The translations under genes were made by a program, and so were the position numbers. From Chenopodium formosanum (Eukaryota; Streptophyta; Magnoliopsida; Caryophyllales; Amaranthaceae), in the NCBI GenBank assembly GCA_024500155.1, contig CM044867.1:12351632-12415631 (forward strand): DNA of 64,000 nucleotides. Reading direction: 5' to 3'. The notes under the pieces were generated by a model that worked only from the letters and a program-made list of their open reading frames with translations, was not told the DNA's origin and made no database searches. Of this stretch, positions 21,655 through 32,600 are shown one piece after another (within the stretch, counting starts at the first letter, position 1; every line of letters starts with the position of its first letter).

Positions 21655-22745
21655 ATACAAAGGGTATTAGCATAAACATTTACATACAAATAATATGACA
21701 AAAGAGACACTATAATATATATAGGTGATATGTTATCGTCTTTCTAATTGGACAATTTTTTGTTGCTTATAAATTTAAAATACAGTGAATTAATTAAACA
21801 ACGGTGACCACTAATTTGCTGTCTCACAGTTGGAGTGAGGTTGATAGTGTGACTCTTGTTATCGAGATCTTGTAGTTTACTATGGATGAACAATTGTTTC
21901 GGCTGTTGGCGAGATTTCAAGGTAGACGGAGCGAACACGTGCCTAAGCACTCCTCTCTGTGATTTCGACTGCTCTCACCGTTCCCTAAAATGTTCCAACA
22001 AACTCGGCACTCACTCATTGGTGGATGTGATAGGGCTAGTTTGGTAACTAGGCTTGCATTTAAAGCGGATGGGCGGTTTCACGGCCTTCCCTTCGCCTTT
22101 GGGCCTAGCTGAGGCGACCCTCGAGACTTGGTAAGCACTTCGGGGTACACTGTTTTTTTGTAATTCATTGTCGCCCCTGCATGAAACAATTACATTTCCC
22201 TTTTCAAGCGCCACTTATGTAGTTACTACCCGTTTCGCCGTCTTACGGCAGTGAACGAGGGAGGTCGTGAAGCTAACCGAGGAAACTTGGTCGCGGACTA
22301 AAATTTTAAGCCAGTTCCTTGAAAAGGGATACTATACCCAAAGCTGCTGTTACCGTGACCACATCTGAAGTGACACGGAAGATAATCAGCCTCGTCGCTC
22401 GTTTAAGTGATCTGATTAGGCCTAGTTCCTTGAAAAGGGACACTACACCCAACAAAAATGCGCGAAAAATAATGCATCCCTACGTGAAACGTACAACCAC
22501 CTATATGCACACCGGTCGGCACTACCACGTTACCGGTACACCTAATGGTTAATTTTAAATTTTAAATATTGTGAATAAATTAAACAACGGTGCCATAAAG
22601 GAGACAAGTATTGAGACGATTACCCAAAGCTTAGGCTATGTAAGCACTGGTAGATAAAATTGATATAAGTCTTCTAATGAAACGGCTTACACTAAAATAC
22701 TAGGAAGTAAACACTTGTGCACAGATTAAACACTTGTGATGGTTT
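21655..22745. repeat. Modules epsilon, beta, gamma and delta, second copies
   Basis: Epsilon at 21655-21790, beta at 21902-22052, gamma at 22178-22550 (with an extra internal TTCCTTGAAAAGGGA at about 22425) and delta at 22598-22745. A block with GGTGGGGTTGCCCCGCACTT at about 22760 ends the homology. Confidence 0.65.
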
Positions 22746-22750
22746 GGGTA

Positions 22751-24664
22751 CTAATCGAATAGGGTGGGGTTGCCCCGCACTTAAGATGTTATCCAACCTT
22801 GATTAAAATTATACTGTGACGGTAAGGGCAGAAACCTAACGAGGGTGACTATTTAGATTAAAATTGAACAAATTAGACTCAGGATAAGTGAATTACACTT
22901 ACACCCTTACCAAGCGGTACTCTTTTTTTTTGGAAACCCAAAGCGGTACTTATGTAGTTATTATTTCCATTATACGTTACACTTATGTACTTGTTACAAA
23001 ATTGTTTAGTAACAATTTATAAGTGGTCAAGGAATAGGGCTATTGTATTGCTAAGTTTCCAATATTTGTTACTGATTAATTTTCTAAACACGGCGTACCA
23101 CTCGTTCTTTTCGCCGTCTTCCCTGCAAATCGACATTTTAGCCATATTAATCGCCGGAATTTCCTTCAAGCATGAATATTGAATGACTAAGATCAATTAT
23201 AATCTTATCCATTATTGCCGAATCATATGTTATTTTCTAACAATGTAAAATTTCTGAATTTATCTTTTTACATTGGGGGAAACATTTCTCGATTGAACTT
23301 GAATGTTAATGGATACAACACACAAATTCATCAAAAAATTACCAAATCCACTGTAAAATTAATAAAAAAACCCATAAATCAGTGTTGAAGACTAGATACA
23401 ACTATTATTTGGAATGTTAATGTCCTCGTTTTTACTCCAATAAAGCTTCAATTATTCCCAATGAACACCATCAAAGATTCCATACAAATTTTTTAAAAAG
23501 GCCTTTCAAAATCAAAGGATGAACATCATGATGAATTGGTTAAACATTTGATCGAAAAGATCAAGGTGAAAAAAAGTTGGAATAATTGAAGAAGATGACG
23601 GCGACTGAGAAGAACAAAACCCCCTTTTTGATGTTTTTTTGGAAAGCCAAATTATTAAAAATTAAAATTTAATATTCTGTAAAAAAAAATAATAATAATA
23701 AATTATAAAATAAATTTCAATTTCAAAATATGCTGGTTGAAATTTTGGGTGAAAGTTCAAATTTTGGCTGAAATTTTGGTTTTTGGTGAAAGTGGGCCCC
23801 ATTTCCTAACCCAATGAGAGCCTGCCAGCAAGCTTTATATGTGGGCCTACACATACTAGCTTTGTATGTGTAGCCTTTCCGGTAGTATGTATATTTGGAA
23901 AGAAAAATTAGGAGAATTGAAAGATATAGGAAAGTTTTTTTTTAGAAAAGTGGAGGTTATTGAAAAAAATGAAAAAAACAAATTGCTTAGATATTGAGAG
24001 TTGGGGGTTTGAAAGTATTTGTGATTTGAATTCTTTACGGCATCAGCCTAATAATCCATTTTGAAGGAACTTTTAACCCTTCATAAATATTTTATAAATG
24101 AGAAAGAGTCCCGTCAAAAAAAATAATAATATAAAGGAGAAAGGGTGAAAATTGAATAACATTAATACTGAGTTAAGGCCAAAAGGGGATTTTTTTTTTT
24201 ATTAGGTTAAATGAGGTGACACATGGCATCCCTACCTTATTAAAGGTTTGACCAAGCGCTTATGATTAGTGTTATGTAAAATATATTCCTAAAAAAGTTA
24301 ATTTACATATATAGCCCCATTTATGCATGCGAATCACATGTGTGAAATTTTTTCCCTGTTTATTTTCTTATTTATTTTAGCACATGCATGACACAATTTT
24401 TTTTTTTGTGCATTTTTTCTTCCCTACCTTTTAAAAATTTTGAGATAATTCTTGTGAATAATACTTGAACAATTATACCCTTTAAAATGTCATTATTGTC
24501 CCTCATTAATGTTAGTTGACTCTTGTTAAACTCTTAAAAATAGTGTGCGGATATTTGTACCGTAAAATTTTTTGGTTACATGTTATCTCTCATTAATAAC
24601 CAAACCGAAAGAGATTCCCGCACATAATACCATTTGCGTTTTTATAGACCAAGTATAGAAAGTA

Positions 24665-24703
<39 letters not shown>

Positions 24704-25428
24704 AAATATTGACAAACATGCCAAATTAAAATGGGTAGAACATTGTGAAATGGAGGGAGTCATCCCATGTATATCCTAATTTATTTACCCAGGGCCGTCT
24801 TATATACTTTGAGGACCCTGTGCTAATTTTAAATTTAGGCCCCAACATATCTATAAGAAATAAAATACAAGTATGATATTTAATTTGCTATAAAAAAAAA
24901 TAACTCAAATTTTGTGAATATTTTCTAATAACAAAAAGATAGAGTGAAATTCTTTTTTTTTTTTTTCTTTGAAGGTAAAGTACAATTTTGACTTGTGTGA
25001 AACTAATTAAGAAGGTAACAAAATATGGATCAGTAAAAAATAATGTATCAAGTTTTAATTTTGAAGGAGGGAGCTCATATAAATAATTATATAGTATGTG
25101 ATATAAACTGTGAAATATTTTACCATTAAGGATAATGATAAATTTTTATACACATAATGACTAGTAAAACGATATAAGGAGGATGGATTTTAATTTGATG
25201 GGAGATATAGTTAATCCATGAAAAAAAAAAAAAAATCAAGACTTGAATCAGTTATTTTTTTTTTAAAAAAAAATAATCATAGAATGGATTGGAACTAAGG
25301 CATTAAGCTTTAGTGAGGTGCTAAGCACCTAGAACATAAAGAGCTACTAAGGAACTAGAACTAAGCTGTACAACATAAGGACTAAACAAATGATTCTAAG
25401 GAGATTCGAACCGTGCTTCTTTGGGTGG
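22751..25428. other. AT-rich intergenic DNA
   Basis: No supported gene. It contains one more short match to the mosaic (about 22850-22880, like 20460-20500), a homopolymer A tract at 24669-24702, and many T or A runs. The short open frames here lack recognisable features. Confidence 0.6.
24669..24702. repeat. Poly-A homopolymer tract
   Basis: An uninterrupted run of roughly 34 A residues. It may be the tail of a retroposed sequence, but no element body or target duplication is evident beside it. Confidence 0.85.
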
Positions 25429-26330
25429 GTGATATGTCTATTTTATATAGTATTTTACCCCAATCCCTTGATCATAATTCGTAGTGTTTTTGGCTTTGTA
25501 GAGCCACTTTTATTACTAATTGGTGTTTTCTAGTGTTTTCGTAGTTTTGGTTGAGTTTTGTTGGGAATTGCACATTTGGAGCATTTTCCCAGGATTTTAT
25601 GGAGCAACTACGAGCATTGGAGGAACACGACCATCTTTCATAGCCCAAGGCCGGTTAGAGTCATCAAACCGGTGATTAAGGGTTCGACATATGAGATACC
25701 GAGGCATTTGTACCGAGTATTCAAGACCCGAAGAGGAAATCTGGATTGGCCCGAAAGATCGTAGCCCAATCGAAGTCCAAGTTAGCCCAAGTAGCCGCGT
25801 GATAAGTTTATTTTAAATATATTTTATTCCCCGTCCTACAGTCATACTTGTGCTTATTTGAGCTCTGCGAAGCTATTTTTATTACTAATATACGTTTCCT
25901 AGTGTTTTTGTAGAGTTGGTATTATTTTGTAGGTTTTTGCAGATTTATGATAATTCTCGAGCATATTGAGCTACTACAAAGATATGTGAGTCGGATCGTA
26001 TTTTATGACCGAATATTTTAAGCCCAAGACTGAGTTAGAGAAATTTAATCCGGTGATTTAGGGCTCGATACGAAAGGAGGTCCAAGATTTTACAAGTTAT
26101 TATATCACGGACCAAAGAAGTGAAGAAACTTGGTATAATGAATTCTAAAAGTCCATGTCCAAGAACAAAAGAGAGTAGAGCATTGAAGCACAATTTGCAG
26201 CCCTAACTGATCGGGCCCGATCGGGCGAGGCCTGTCCCGGTCGGGCGGATATCTTATACAAATTTTTGCCTAAACCCAGGGGTAGGCAGAGCTGCCTACA
26301 CCCCCACTCCGTCCTAATGACATCATATTG
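25429..26330 (+). mobile_element. LTR-like debris, two related head-to-tail pieces
   Basis: TGATATGTCTATTTTATATAG at 25429 and TGATAAGTTTATTTTAAATAT at 25801 start two related stretches, each continuing with a Cys/GC-poor block, a TTTTATTACTAAT string, CTAGTGTTTT and a later GGTGATT-AGGG-TCGA string. TGATATGTCTATTTT-like starts occur in some plant gypsy LTRs. No internal domain is present. Assignment is inference. Confidence 0.4.
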
Positions 26331-26819
26331 ATTGTTTTTGCAGTTCCGAATTACCTATAAAATGTTTATTTTCATCATTGCAAATGTTTGCTTCTGTATT
26401 ATTAAATGTTCAATTCTATAGAATAATTATTAAATGTTTAGTTATGATAGTACGATAAAAAATATTCAAATTATTATATTTTTGTAATTGTGTTTCTAGA
26501 TGACTATTTATAATAGTACTCAAGGGAGAAAAAAATTCATTTCCTTATTAATAAAATCAAATGAAATTGTATGCCACCAAAAAGTTGAACAATTGGATAT
26601 TAAATTAATGTACAATACAATTCACCACATATATTAATTATTATTAAACACGATAAACTTCTTGATCCAAATCAAAAAATTCAATCTGGTGATATTGGTT
26701 CATGTCACTTGGCGACTCCATGTCTTCATGGTTTCTTTCTTTTTGCCATCTACCTTTTTTCCTTGTTGTTGTGTGGTCGAACTCCATTTATGCACGATTC
26801 TCGTATAACCAATAAAAAC
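26331..26819. other. AT-rich spacer
   Basis: Nothing recognisable seen on either strand. Confidence 0.5.
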
Positions 26820-27300
26820 ATATTGTATTGGATTTGAGCAAAATTAAATGTTGAAAATGAACCATATGAACATAAACATGGATGAATATAAAACAGTACA
26901 TGGTCGATATGAAAATTAACATCTATTAGAATATAAATGAACATATATTAATTAATATATAAATGAACATATATCATGTCAGTGTGGAAATGATCATCTA
27001 TTAATATGAAAATGAACAACTATTAATACAAAAATAAACATATTTACATAATTCAACATGGATATGAACATCTATTGATATATACATGAACATATATTAG
27101 TTTGAAAATGACTTTGAAAGATCATAATCGATGAACATATATGCATAGAATATATAGTAAATAAACACCCTTGAAGCTATGAATATGTGATTGACCATAT
27201 GTCCACATGAGAAAAGATATATATTGAAATTCAAAATTGAAATGAACATGGAATATTTGAAGATGATGACAAAAACATGAACATGCATTTATCAAAATTT
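26820..27300. repeat. Degenerate minisatellite-like tract
   Basis: Irregular repetition of an approximately 27-30-base unit built around ATGAACATNTATTAATAT, at least ten diverged occurrences. This produces spurious minus-strand frames rich in Phe, Ile and Tyr. Confidence 0.55.
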
Positions 27301-27499
27301 TAATAATTGTATGCTACATGACTCGAACCGTATTAATCCCCGGCTCCTTGACCAAGTGCTGTGAAATAAAACAAATCCACTTAATTATTTGACTCATTGG
27401 TCAAGATAGGGAAGGAAGGTAGGGGGAAAAATAGACATTTGAAAACAGGTGAGAAAAACTCCACTCATTCTTTTTATGACTGAAAAGGGGGTGCATGAC
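27301..27499. other. Spacer
   Basis: No feature seen; the junction between the AT-rich tract and the leader of element C is somewhere here. Confidence 0.4.
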
Positions 27500-28749
27500 T
27501 TAGTAAACGATCATAAACGACATGGTGCACGACTCGAGTCAAATAATAAAGAAAGTGTGTGGACTACACTTGACTCATGAGTGATTAGGTGATTATAAGA
27601 CTCGTGGTATGATCGCATGGCTAGACATGAGGACGTCATGAAAAAACGAAGGACGCAAGGACCAAATAGCACGGAAGACTAAAAGACAAACTAACTTAAA
27701 TAATTTTGTTTAATTTTAATGTTTATGCTATTTACTAGGTGAAAATGGTCCATTGGCAATCTTTAGTCATAAATAAGTCAATCACAATCAAAGACAAAGA
27801 ACACATGTTAAGAATAGCACAAAATCACAAGAAACTAGGAAGAGGATTGTAATTCTAGAAGAGTTAGGACTCATGGGTATAAATAAATAAATAAAAGTAA
27901 AATCTATAATCCTATGTTACACGAGTTGACACGAATTAAAAGACTTGACTTAGACTAAATAAAAGGTTGCACACTAAAAAAAACACTTAAATTGGACAGG
28001 CTGTAGTATATCGATTATAACTTTTGATCAGTGGCTCTGATTATGGCGAAACCAAAGCCAAATGAAACATAAAACTCGGGGCTACAGATCCATAGGTTGC
28101 ACAACACGTAACCCTTTCTAGAACTCCGGCTATGAGCAAAACAAGTTAACTCTTACGCAAGATACGAGAATAAAAATCCGGGTTGCCTCAAAATACTAAA
28201 TAAATAAATAAATAAAACTATGACTCGACTCTAATAAAAAAAAAGGGTTAGATAAGGAAATAAAAATAAATAAAAAAAGTCAATAAAAATAAGCACACAT
28301 AAGCACATTGTCACACATAATGCAATGAAGTTCGCAACCTAAAGTCAAGTTCTATGTTCGACTATGGTCAAGCTTATTTGGGTGTCAGAAGTGTACCATG
28401 GTTAAGAGTTTGGACGCGTTTGCAAGGCAGCCTACCTTGAGGGTGTATGCCAACGGGCAGCTCCGTGAGTTAGTGATGAAATCGAACTCGACTCCATGGT
28501 TTGGGTAGATTTAAAAACTCGGATGAACCCTTACTGTCATGAACGTTTTCAGGTTGATAGAGCTTAAATTCCCTAGGCTAGCCACATACGTAGAACACGT
28601 AATATTGTGGCTAAATAAGTAGATAAAATGCATATGCATATGTGACAATGCCAATTAAATCGCAGGAATACAATTCAAGAATCTTTCAAGTCTCATCCAC
28701 TCATCTCAATTAAATACCGATCACGCAAATCGATGAATAACCAAGATCC
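27500..28749 (-). mobile_element. Leader of Tat-like element C, truncated
   Basis: The right part (28300-28749) aligns with the leaders of A (1824-2146) and B (about 15130-15958), including the TGATGAAATCGAACTCGACT block at about 28475. Further left it is non-coding with no gag, so element C is only an LTR plus leader here. The left boundary is approximate. Confidence 0.55.
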
Positions 28750-28766
28750 TCTCCAGTGGAGTCGCC
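28750..28766 (-). other. Primer binding site of element C
   Basis: The minus strand reads TGGCGACTCCACTGGAG, four bases inside the LTR end. It resembles the Arg-type sites of elements A and B. Confidence 0.65.
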
Positions 28767-28770
28767 AAAT

Positions 28771-29467
28771 TGTAGGCGTCGTTTGAAGTGCGCCTACGTT
28801 AAGCATGTTGTGATTATGCTTGGCACTTATAGGAAGTGGGAGTTGACATATAAGATTAGGGACAACGATTAGGGAGAAGGATTAGGGACAAGAAAATTAG
28901 GGAGCCGCCAACAAGTTTTTAAAAAACTTGTAAACCGTTAATGGATCATAAAAGGCAACCATGATTAAGGGACAATGAAAGGCAACAATGATTGACCTGT
29001 CAAGGTTACACCCCATTCAAAATCCATGAGATTACTAACTCCATATGGTTCGGAACCACGAAAGAAGGATCGGGGATGATGGTACGAAGTGAGTCATGGA
29101 GTCACATTCGCCCGTATTGGCCTCTACTCGATTCCCATAATGAAAAGTAATTCCTGCGATCTCAAAGGCATGCAAACAAAGATGGAACTTGCTCCAAACT
29201 AATATTAGGCTAAATTGGTTGAATATTAATGCAACATATAATTCTAAAATGTTGTGATCACTTCAATTAAACAACAAAATTAAAAAGGAACCTAAACCGG
29301 TCGTCCAAATTATCTTATTAGGCGTGATTTTCAATTACATATTTTCTTTAAACATACAGTATGGTGATCATAATAACAATAGAATAACATTAACATTGGA
29401 AGCAATTTAACCATATATCGTTAGTCAAATCAAATCATAATAAATTAATAATAACCCTAATCATGAT
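28771..29467 (-). mobile_element. LTR C, U5-side part (697 bp)
   Basis: Closely matches 2168 to about 2790 of LTR A, starting with the same TGTAGGCGTCGTTTGAAGTG. It is interrupted at 29467 by element D; the remainder is at 40248-41349. The last five bases ATGAT are the left flank of D. Confidence 0.8.
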
Positions 29468-29958
29468 TGTTTAGGATAATTTTACCCCGCCACGTGGTCC
29501 AACCAGAGGATGACACGTGTCAGCCTCAAGATAGCCCAAAGTGGACCTATCCTTGCTTGACACGTGGCACTCCTAAAGCAAGGGGGAAAAGGCGGCCTTC
29601 AGGCCCAAATCCCGAGAAAGCCGCAATGCGGCGCAGCCCACCAATGATTAGGGTTCACTGACCTAATCAGGGGCACAAATCCCGAGGACCCTATAAATAG
29701 GGGGATTCTCCTCTTTTGGAGGGCACGTTTTACCATTTATTACACATTGTCTCTTTGATAGAGACATATGATGAGCTTGGAATCCGAGCAGATACTCACC
29801 TAAATTTCCGCACCTCTTTCTCTCCCTTCAAGTTACTAACTTGATCGTTGGAGGCGGAGCACCACCCAACTGGTGTCTCCGTTTGTTTTGCAGGTATAGG
29901 CCGCACCGGACCAGTCTTCGAGTTGTAACTCTCCCGAGGGACAAAAACACCCAAAACA
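29468..29958 (+). mobile_element. 5' LTR of element D (491 bp)
   Basis: TGTTTAGG...AAAACA. U3 holds three ACGT-core palindromes: CCACGTGG (about 29490), GACACGTGTC (about 29512) and GACACGTGGC (about 29559). A TATAAATA box is at 29692-29699. Copy at 39759-40247. Confidence 0.9.
29692..29699 (+). promoter_or_regulatory. TATA box of element D LTR
   Basis: CCTATAAATAGGG context, identical in the 3' LTR at 39984-39991. It lies downstream of the G-box-like sites. Confidence 0.7.
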
Positions 29959-29960
29959 TT

Positions 29961-29978
29961 TGGCGTCGTCTGTGGGGA
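29961..29978 (+). other. Primer binding site of element D
   Basis: TGGCGTCGTCTGTGGGGA begins two bases after the LTR. It starts with TGG as expected but differs from the Arg-type site of A, B and C; I do not assign the tRNA. Confidence 0.65.
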
Positions 29979-29991
29979 AAGTACCTCAAAG

Positions 29992-31600
29992 ATGGTTGGA
30001 GAGTCTGTACCCCTTCCTGATCCTACAAACCTACAACCGTTTATACAACCGAAAACCAAGAAAACCCTCAACCGGTGTCTCAGCCGGGAGATTCTGGAAT
30101 CCCTCAGTTGTTCAATCGGCCTCCGCCTGAGGTCGTCACTAAGGATGAAGCTGATGACGAAGATGATGATGTGGAGACCTATACAACCAAGGATGGGTCC
30201 TTCATGTCCAAGTACAAGCGTTCCAAAGATCAATTGGAGCGCAACTCTGACCCGGCGAGCCCAAGCAGGCGGCCCACTAGAAGGCCAGAAGGGGAAACCC
30301 AGAAGGCCAAAGGTCAAACCCAGTCACTCAGGATGAGCTCATGAAATTCATGAACTCTTTTAAGGGTGAAATCAAGGTCATGATCAACAAAAACAAGGCA
30401 GGCTCTAACAAGAGTCCGCTGGCTAAAAAGACTCCCACTCTTGGGAAGAAAAAGCCAGTCAAGGACAAGAGACCAACTCCCCATCCCAAAGAAAAAGAAA
30501 AAGAAAGGGAGAAGGAGAAGTTAGCCTCAAGACTTGACTAGGACCAGCAAGAAAACAACCTCCGACGCTCGGCACATCATTGAGTGAAGGAGAAATCAGC
30601 AGCTATCTGAGTCAGCCTCCACTTCGAGCTTTCCAAACAGCTTCAAATAAACTTCTGTAAGGAACTCACAGTCCTTACTTGAGAGTCGGACAGGCGGCAA
30701 GACCGTCAAAACCGAACCTCAGCGTATGCTTGGGTCAGTCCCATACGCCCCTCATGCGCAGTATGGGAAATACGGCCTACAGTTCATGTAGCCTCCTCCT
30801 TTAGGGGGTTAAGCGGCATTTAACCGTTTCCAACCTTTGGACTGGCAGCTCCGGCTGCTCAAGCTTGGTGAACAACCCTCTGCGTTTGCCAAGAATATAA
30901 CCGAGGCAGAACAGCCGTCCAAGGTTAAGAATGTGTTGGTGGGCACCTATGGTGGTACCACCAACCCAGAAGACAACCTGATGGCATACACCAACCTCAT
31001 GTGTTAACAAGGTTGGGACGATGCCACCTAGTGTCGATGTTTCCAGGCTACATTGAAGGGCATTGCCCAACAATGGTTTGGCAACTTGCCAGCCGGTTCA
31101 ATTGACTGCTTCAAGAAGCTAGCCTTCTTGTTTGCCACCAAATTCTCCATGAACATCCCTACTAAGAAAATGAGCGTTGATTTGAGCACCGTTAAGCAGG
31201 GTGAGAGAGAAGGGCTATGCTCATATGTCAGGCGGTTCAACCTGGTCAGAATCCTGATCTAGGGACTGTCTGACGAGGTAGCATTTACAGACTTTTTCAA
31301 AGGTCTGAGAGACAAGTTTGTCAGAAAAGGGGCATTCACACTACATGCGGCCCTAAGGGAGGCAGAGAGCTACATTCAGGCTACCGACCTCTACACGCCT
31401 AGTAGTCAATCAGACTCCAAGACGTCTGACAAACAAAAAGAAAGCCGGTCTGCTCAACCGGCCAACAAAAAAGACGAGAGCAAAAAGAGAAAAGAAGTCT
31501 GGGCGGTTAGTGATTCTGACCAGCCGCCCCAGAAGAGAAAGAGAGAGTTTAAACCGTATGTCCCCAAGTACGAGTTTAACAAAGCCTGCAACTCCATCCT
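29992..31600 (+). pseudogene. Gag of element D (multiply broken)
   Basis: Begins MVGESVPLPDPTNLQPFIQP at 29992, shifts frame near 30060 to the acidic/basic stretch MSQPGDSGIPQLFNRPPP (30075-30344), then a very Lys-rich piece (30341-30541). The gag core lies at about 30890-31300: GGTTNPEDNLMAYTNLM, a stop, then KGIAQQWFGNLPAGSIDCF and SMNIPTKKMSVDL with CSYVRRFN. Repeated stops and frameshifts show long inactivity. Gag would form the particle shell and bind the genomic RNA. Confidence 0.75.
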
Positions 31601-31601
31601 C

Positions 31602-32144
31602 ATGGAGGTAAAGGACCGGCTGTCCATTGAGAAGCCGAATCCAATGAAGAGTTCCGTCCAGTCACAGAACAAAAATAAATTCTGTCAGTTCCATGAGGAG
31701 GTTGGCCATGACACCAACGACTGCTTCAGTCTTCAGCAAGCGTTGGACTGTCTGGCTTACAAAGGGTTGTTGAAGTCTTACATCCTTAAGTCTCCAGCCG
31801 GGGCAAAGAAGAAGAATAAGGTTTTGGTGGGAGGGATGGTCTACCCAGCCGAAAGAATTGACTTACCCATCCGGCGGGGAGAAAATGGCCAGGGACGACA
31901 TATTGTCATCAGATTTTTGGTCGTTGAGGAGTTGACCGCCTACAACATTATTCTTGGCAGGCCAACCCTCAACAAAGCCAAGGAAGTAATCAATCCGTCT
32001 CTCATGCTCATCAAGTATGAGCAGGATGATATCTCTGTTGGTTCCCTGAACGGGGATCAGAAGAAGGCCCGGGAGTGGCTACCTCTCAGCCGTCAAAGAC
32101 ACTGTGGCCTCAGACGGCCAAGAACAGGAACTAGTAGACCTTGA
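31602..32144 (+). pseudogene. Gag knuckle and protease remnant of element D
   Basis: This open stretch has a C-x2-H-x4-H-x4-C knuckle (31683-31724, CQFHEEVGHDTNDC), followed by KVLVGGMVYPAERIDLPI and a protease C-terminal half ending AYNIILGRPTLNKAKEVI. In related Tat elements a segment with the catalytic D-T/S-G lies between the GG and the LPV/LPI strand. Here that segment is absent without a frame break (junction near 31830), so there is no catalytic aspartate. The frame is lost near 32070. Confidence 0.7.
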
Positions 32145-32600
32145 CAATGTCAAGGATGCCAATCCCGCCCCACCAGCCATTGGAAAGAAAAGAAAAGCAC
32201 CTCTGCTGGTGGAGGTGAAGAAAGAGAAAAAACAGTAATCACTGATCGGGGAACGGTCAGATGAAATCCGTCCCCAACGGGCTGGTGAAAACATTGATCT
32301 CGCTCTGGATGACAGTCGTCCAGAGCGTATTGTAAAGGTTGGGACGGTTGGTTATGCTACTCTAGGTGCAAGTTTGCACCTTCTGCTGAAAGAATTCAAA
32401 GACATCTTTACCTTTGAAGTGGGAGAGATGTCAGGCGTCAGCCCGGATCTCGCTGTCCACAAACTCGTCGTGGATCCCAAAAGAAGCCCTTCCGGCAAAA
32501 GAAAAGAAATCACGGCGAGGAAAGAAGTCAGCCGGCAGCTGCCGAAGTCAAAAAGCTGCTAGACGCCAGGTTCATTCGGCCTTGTAATTTTCCCGACTCG
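32145..32600 (+). pseudogene. Protease-RT linker of element D (frameshifted)
   Basis: Acidic linker with GYATLGASLHLLLKEFKDIF then TFEVGEMSGVSPDLAVHKL (32374-32480), the usual lead-in to Tat RT, followed by a frameshift near 32490 and the RT start (KKLLDARFIRPCNFPDS) in another frame. Confidence 0.65.

Larger units (their letters stand above)
17870..22750. repeat. Composite repeat mosaic of unknown class
   Basis: Nearly 5 kb made of modules that each recur in this interval: one beginning with AGTCAYGGTAAGCTTTATTC; one with GTGATTTCGACCGCTCT; one of about 366 bp with TTCCTTGAAAAGGGATAC; one with AGCATARACATTTAC; and one with GAAGTAAACACTTGTGCA. Module order differs between the left half (17876-20745) and the right half (21203-22750), suggesting two diverged, rearranged copies of one larger unit. 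No long ORF and no obvious transposon termini. Base composition is more balanced than in the AT-rich flanks. It may be a non-autonomous DNA transposon or Helitron-like composite; the class is open. Confidence 0.6.

Noticed and set aside
26820..27300. Possible CRISPR-like spaced repeat
   Set aside because: Units are degenerate and contiguous with no constant repeat and unique spacer pattern; the genome is a plant.
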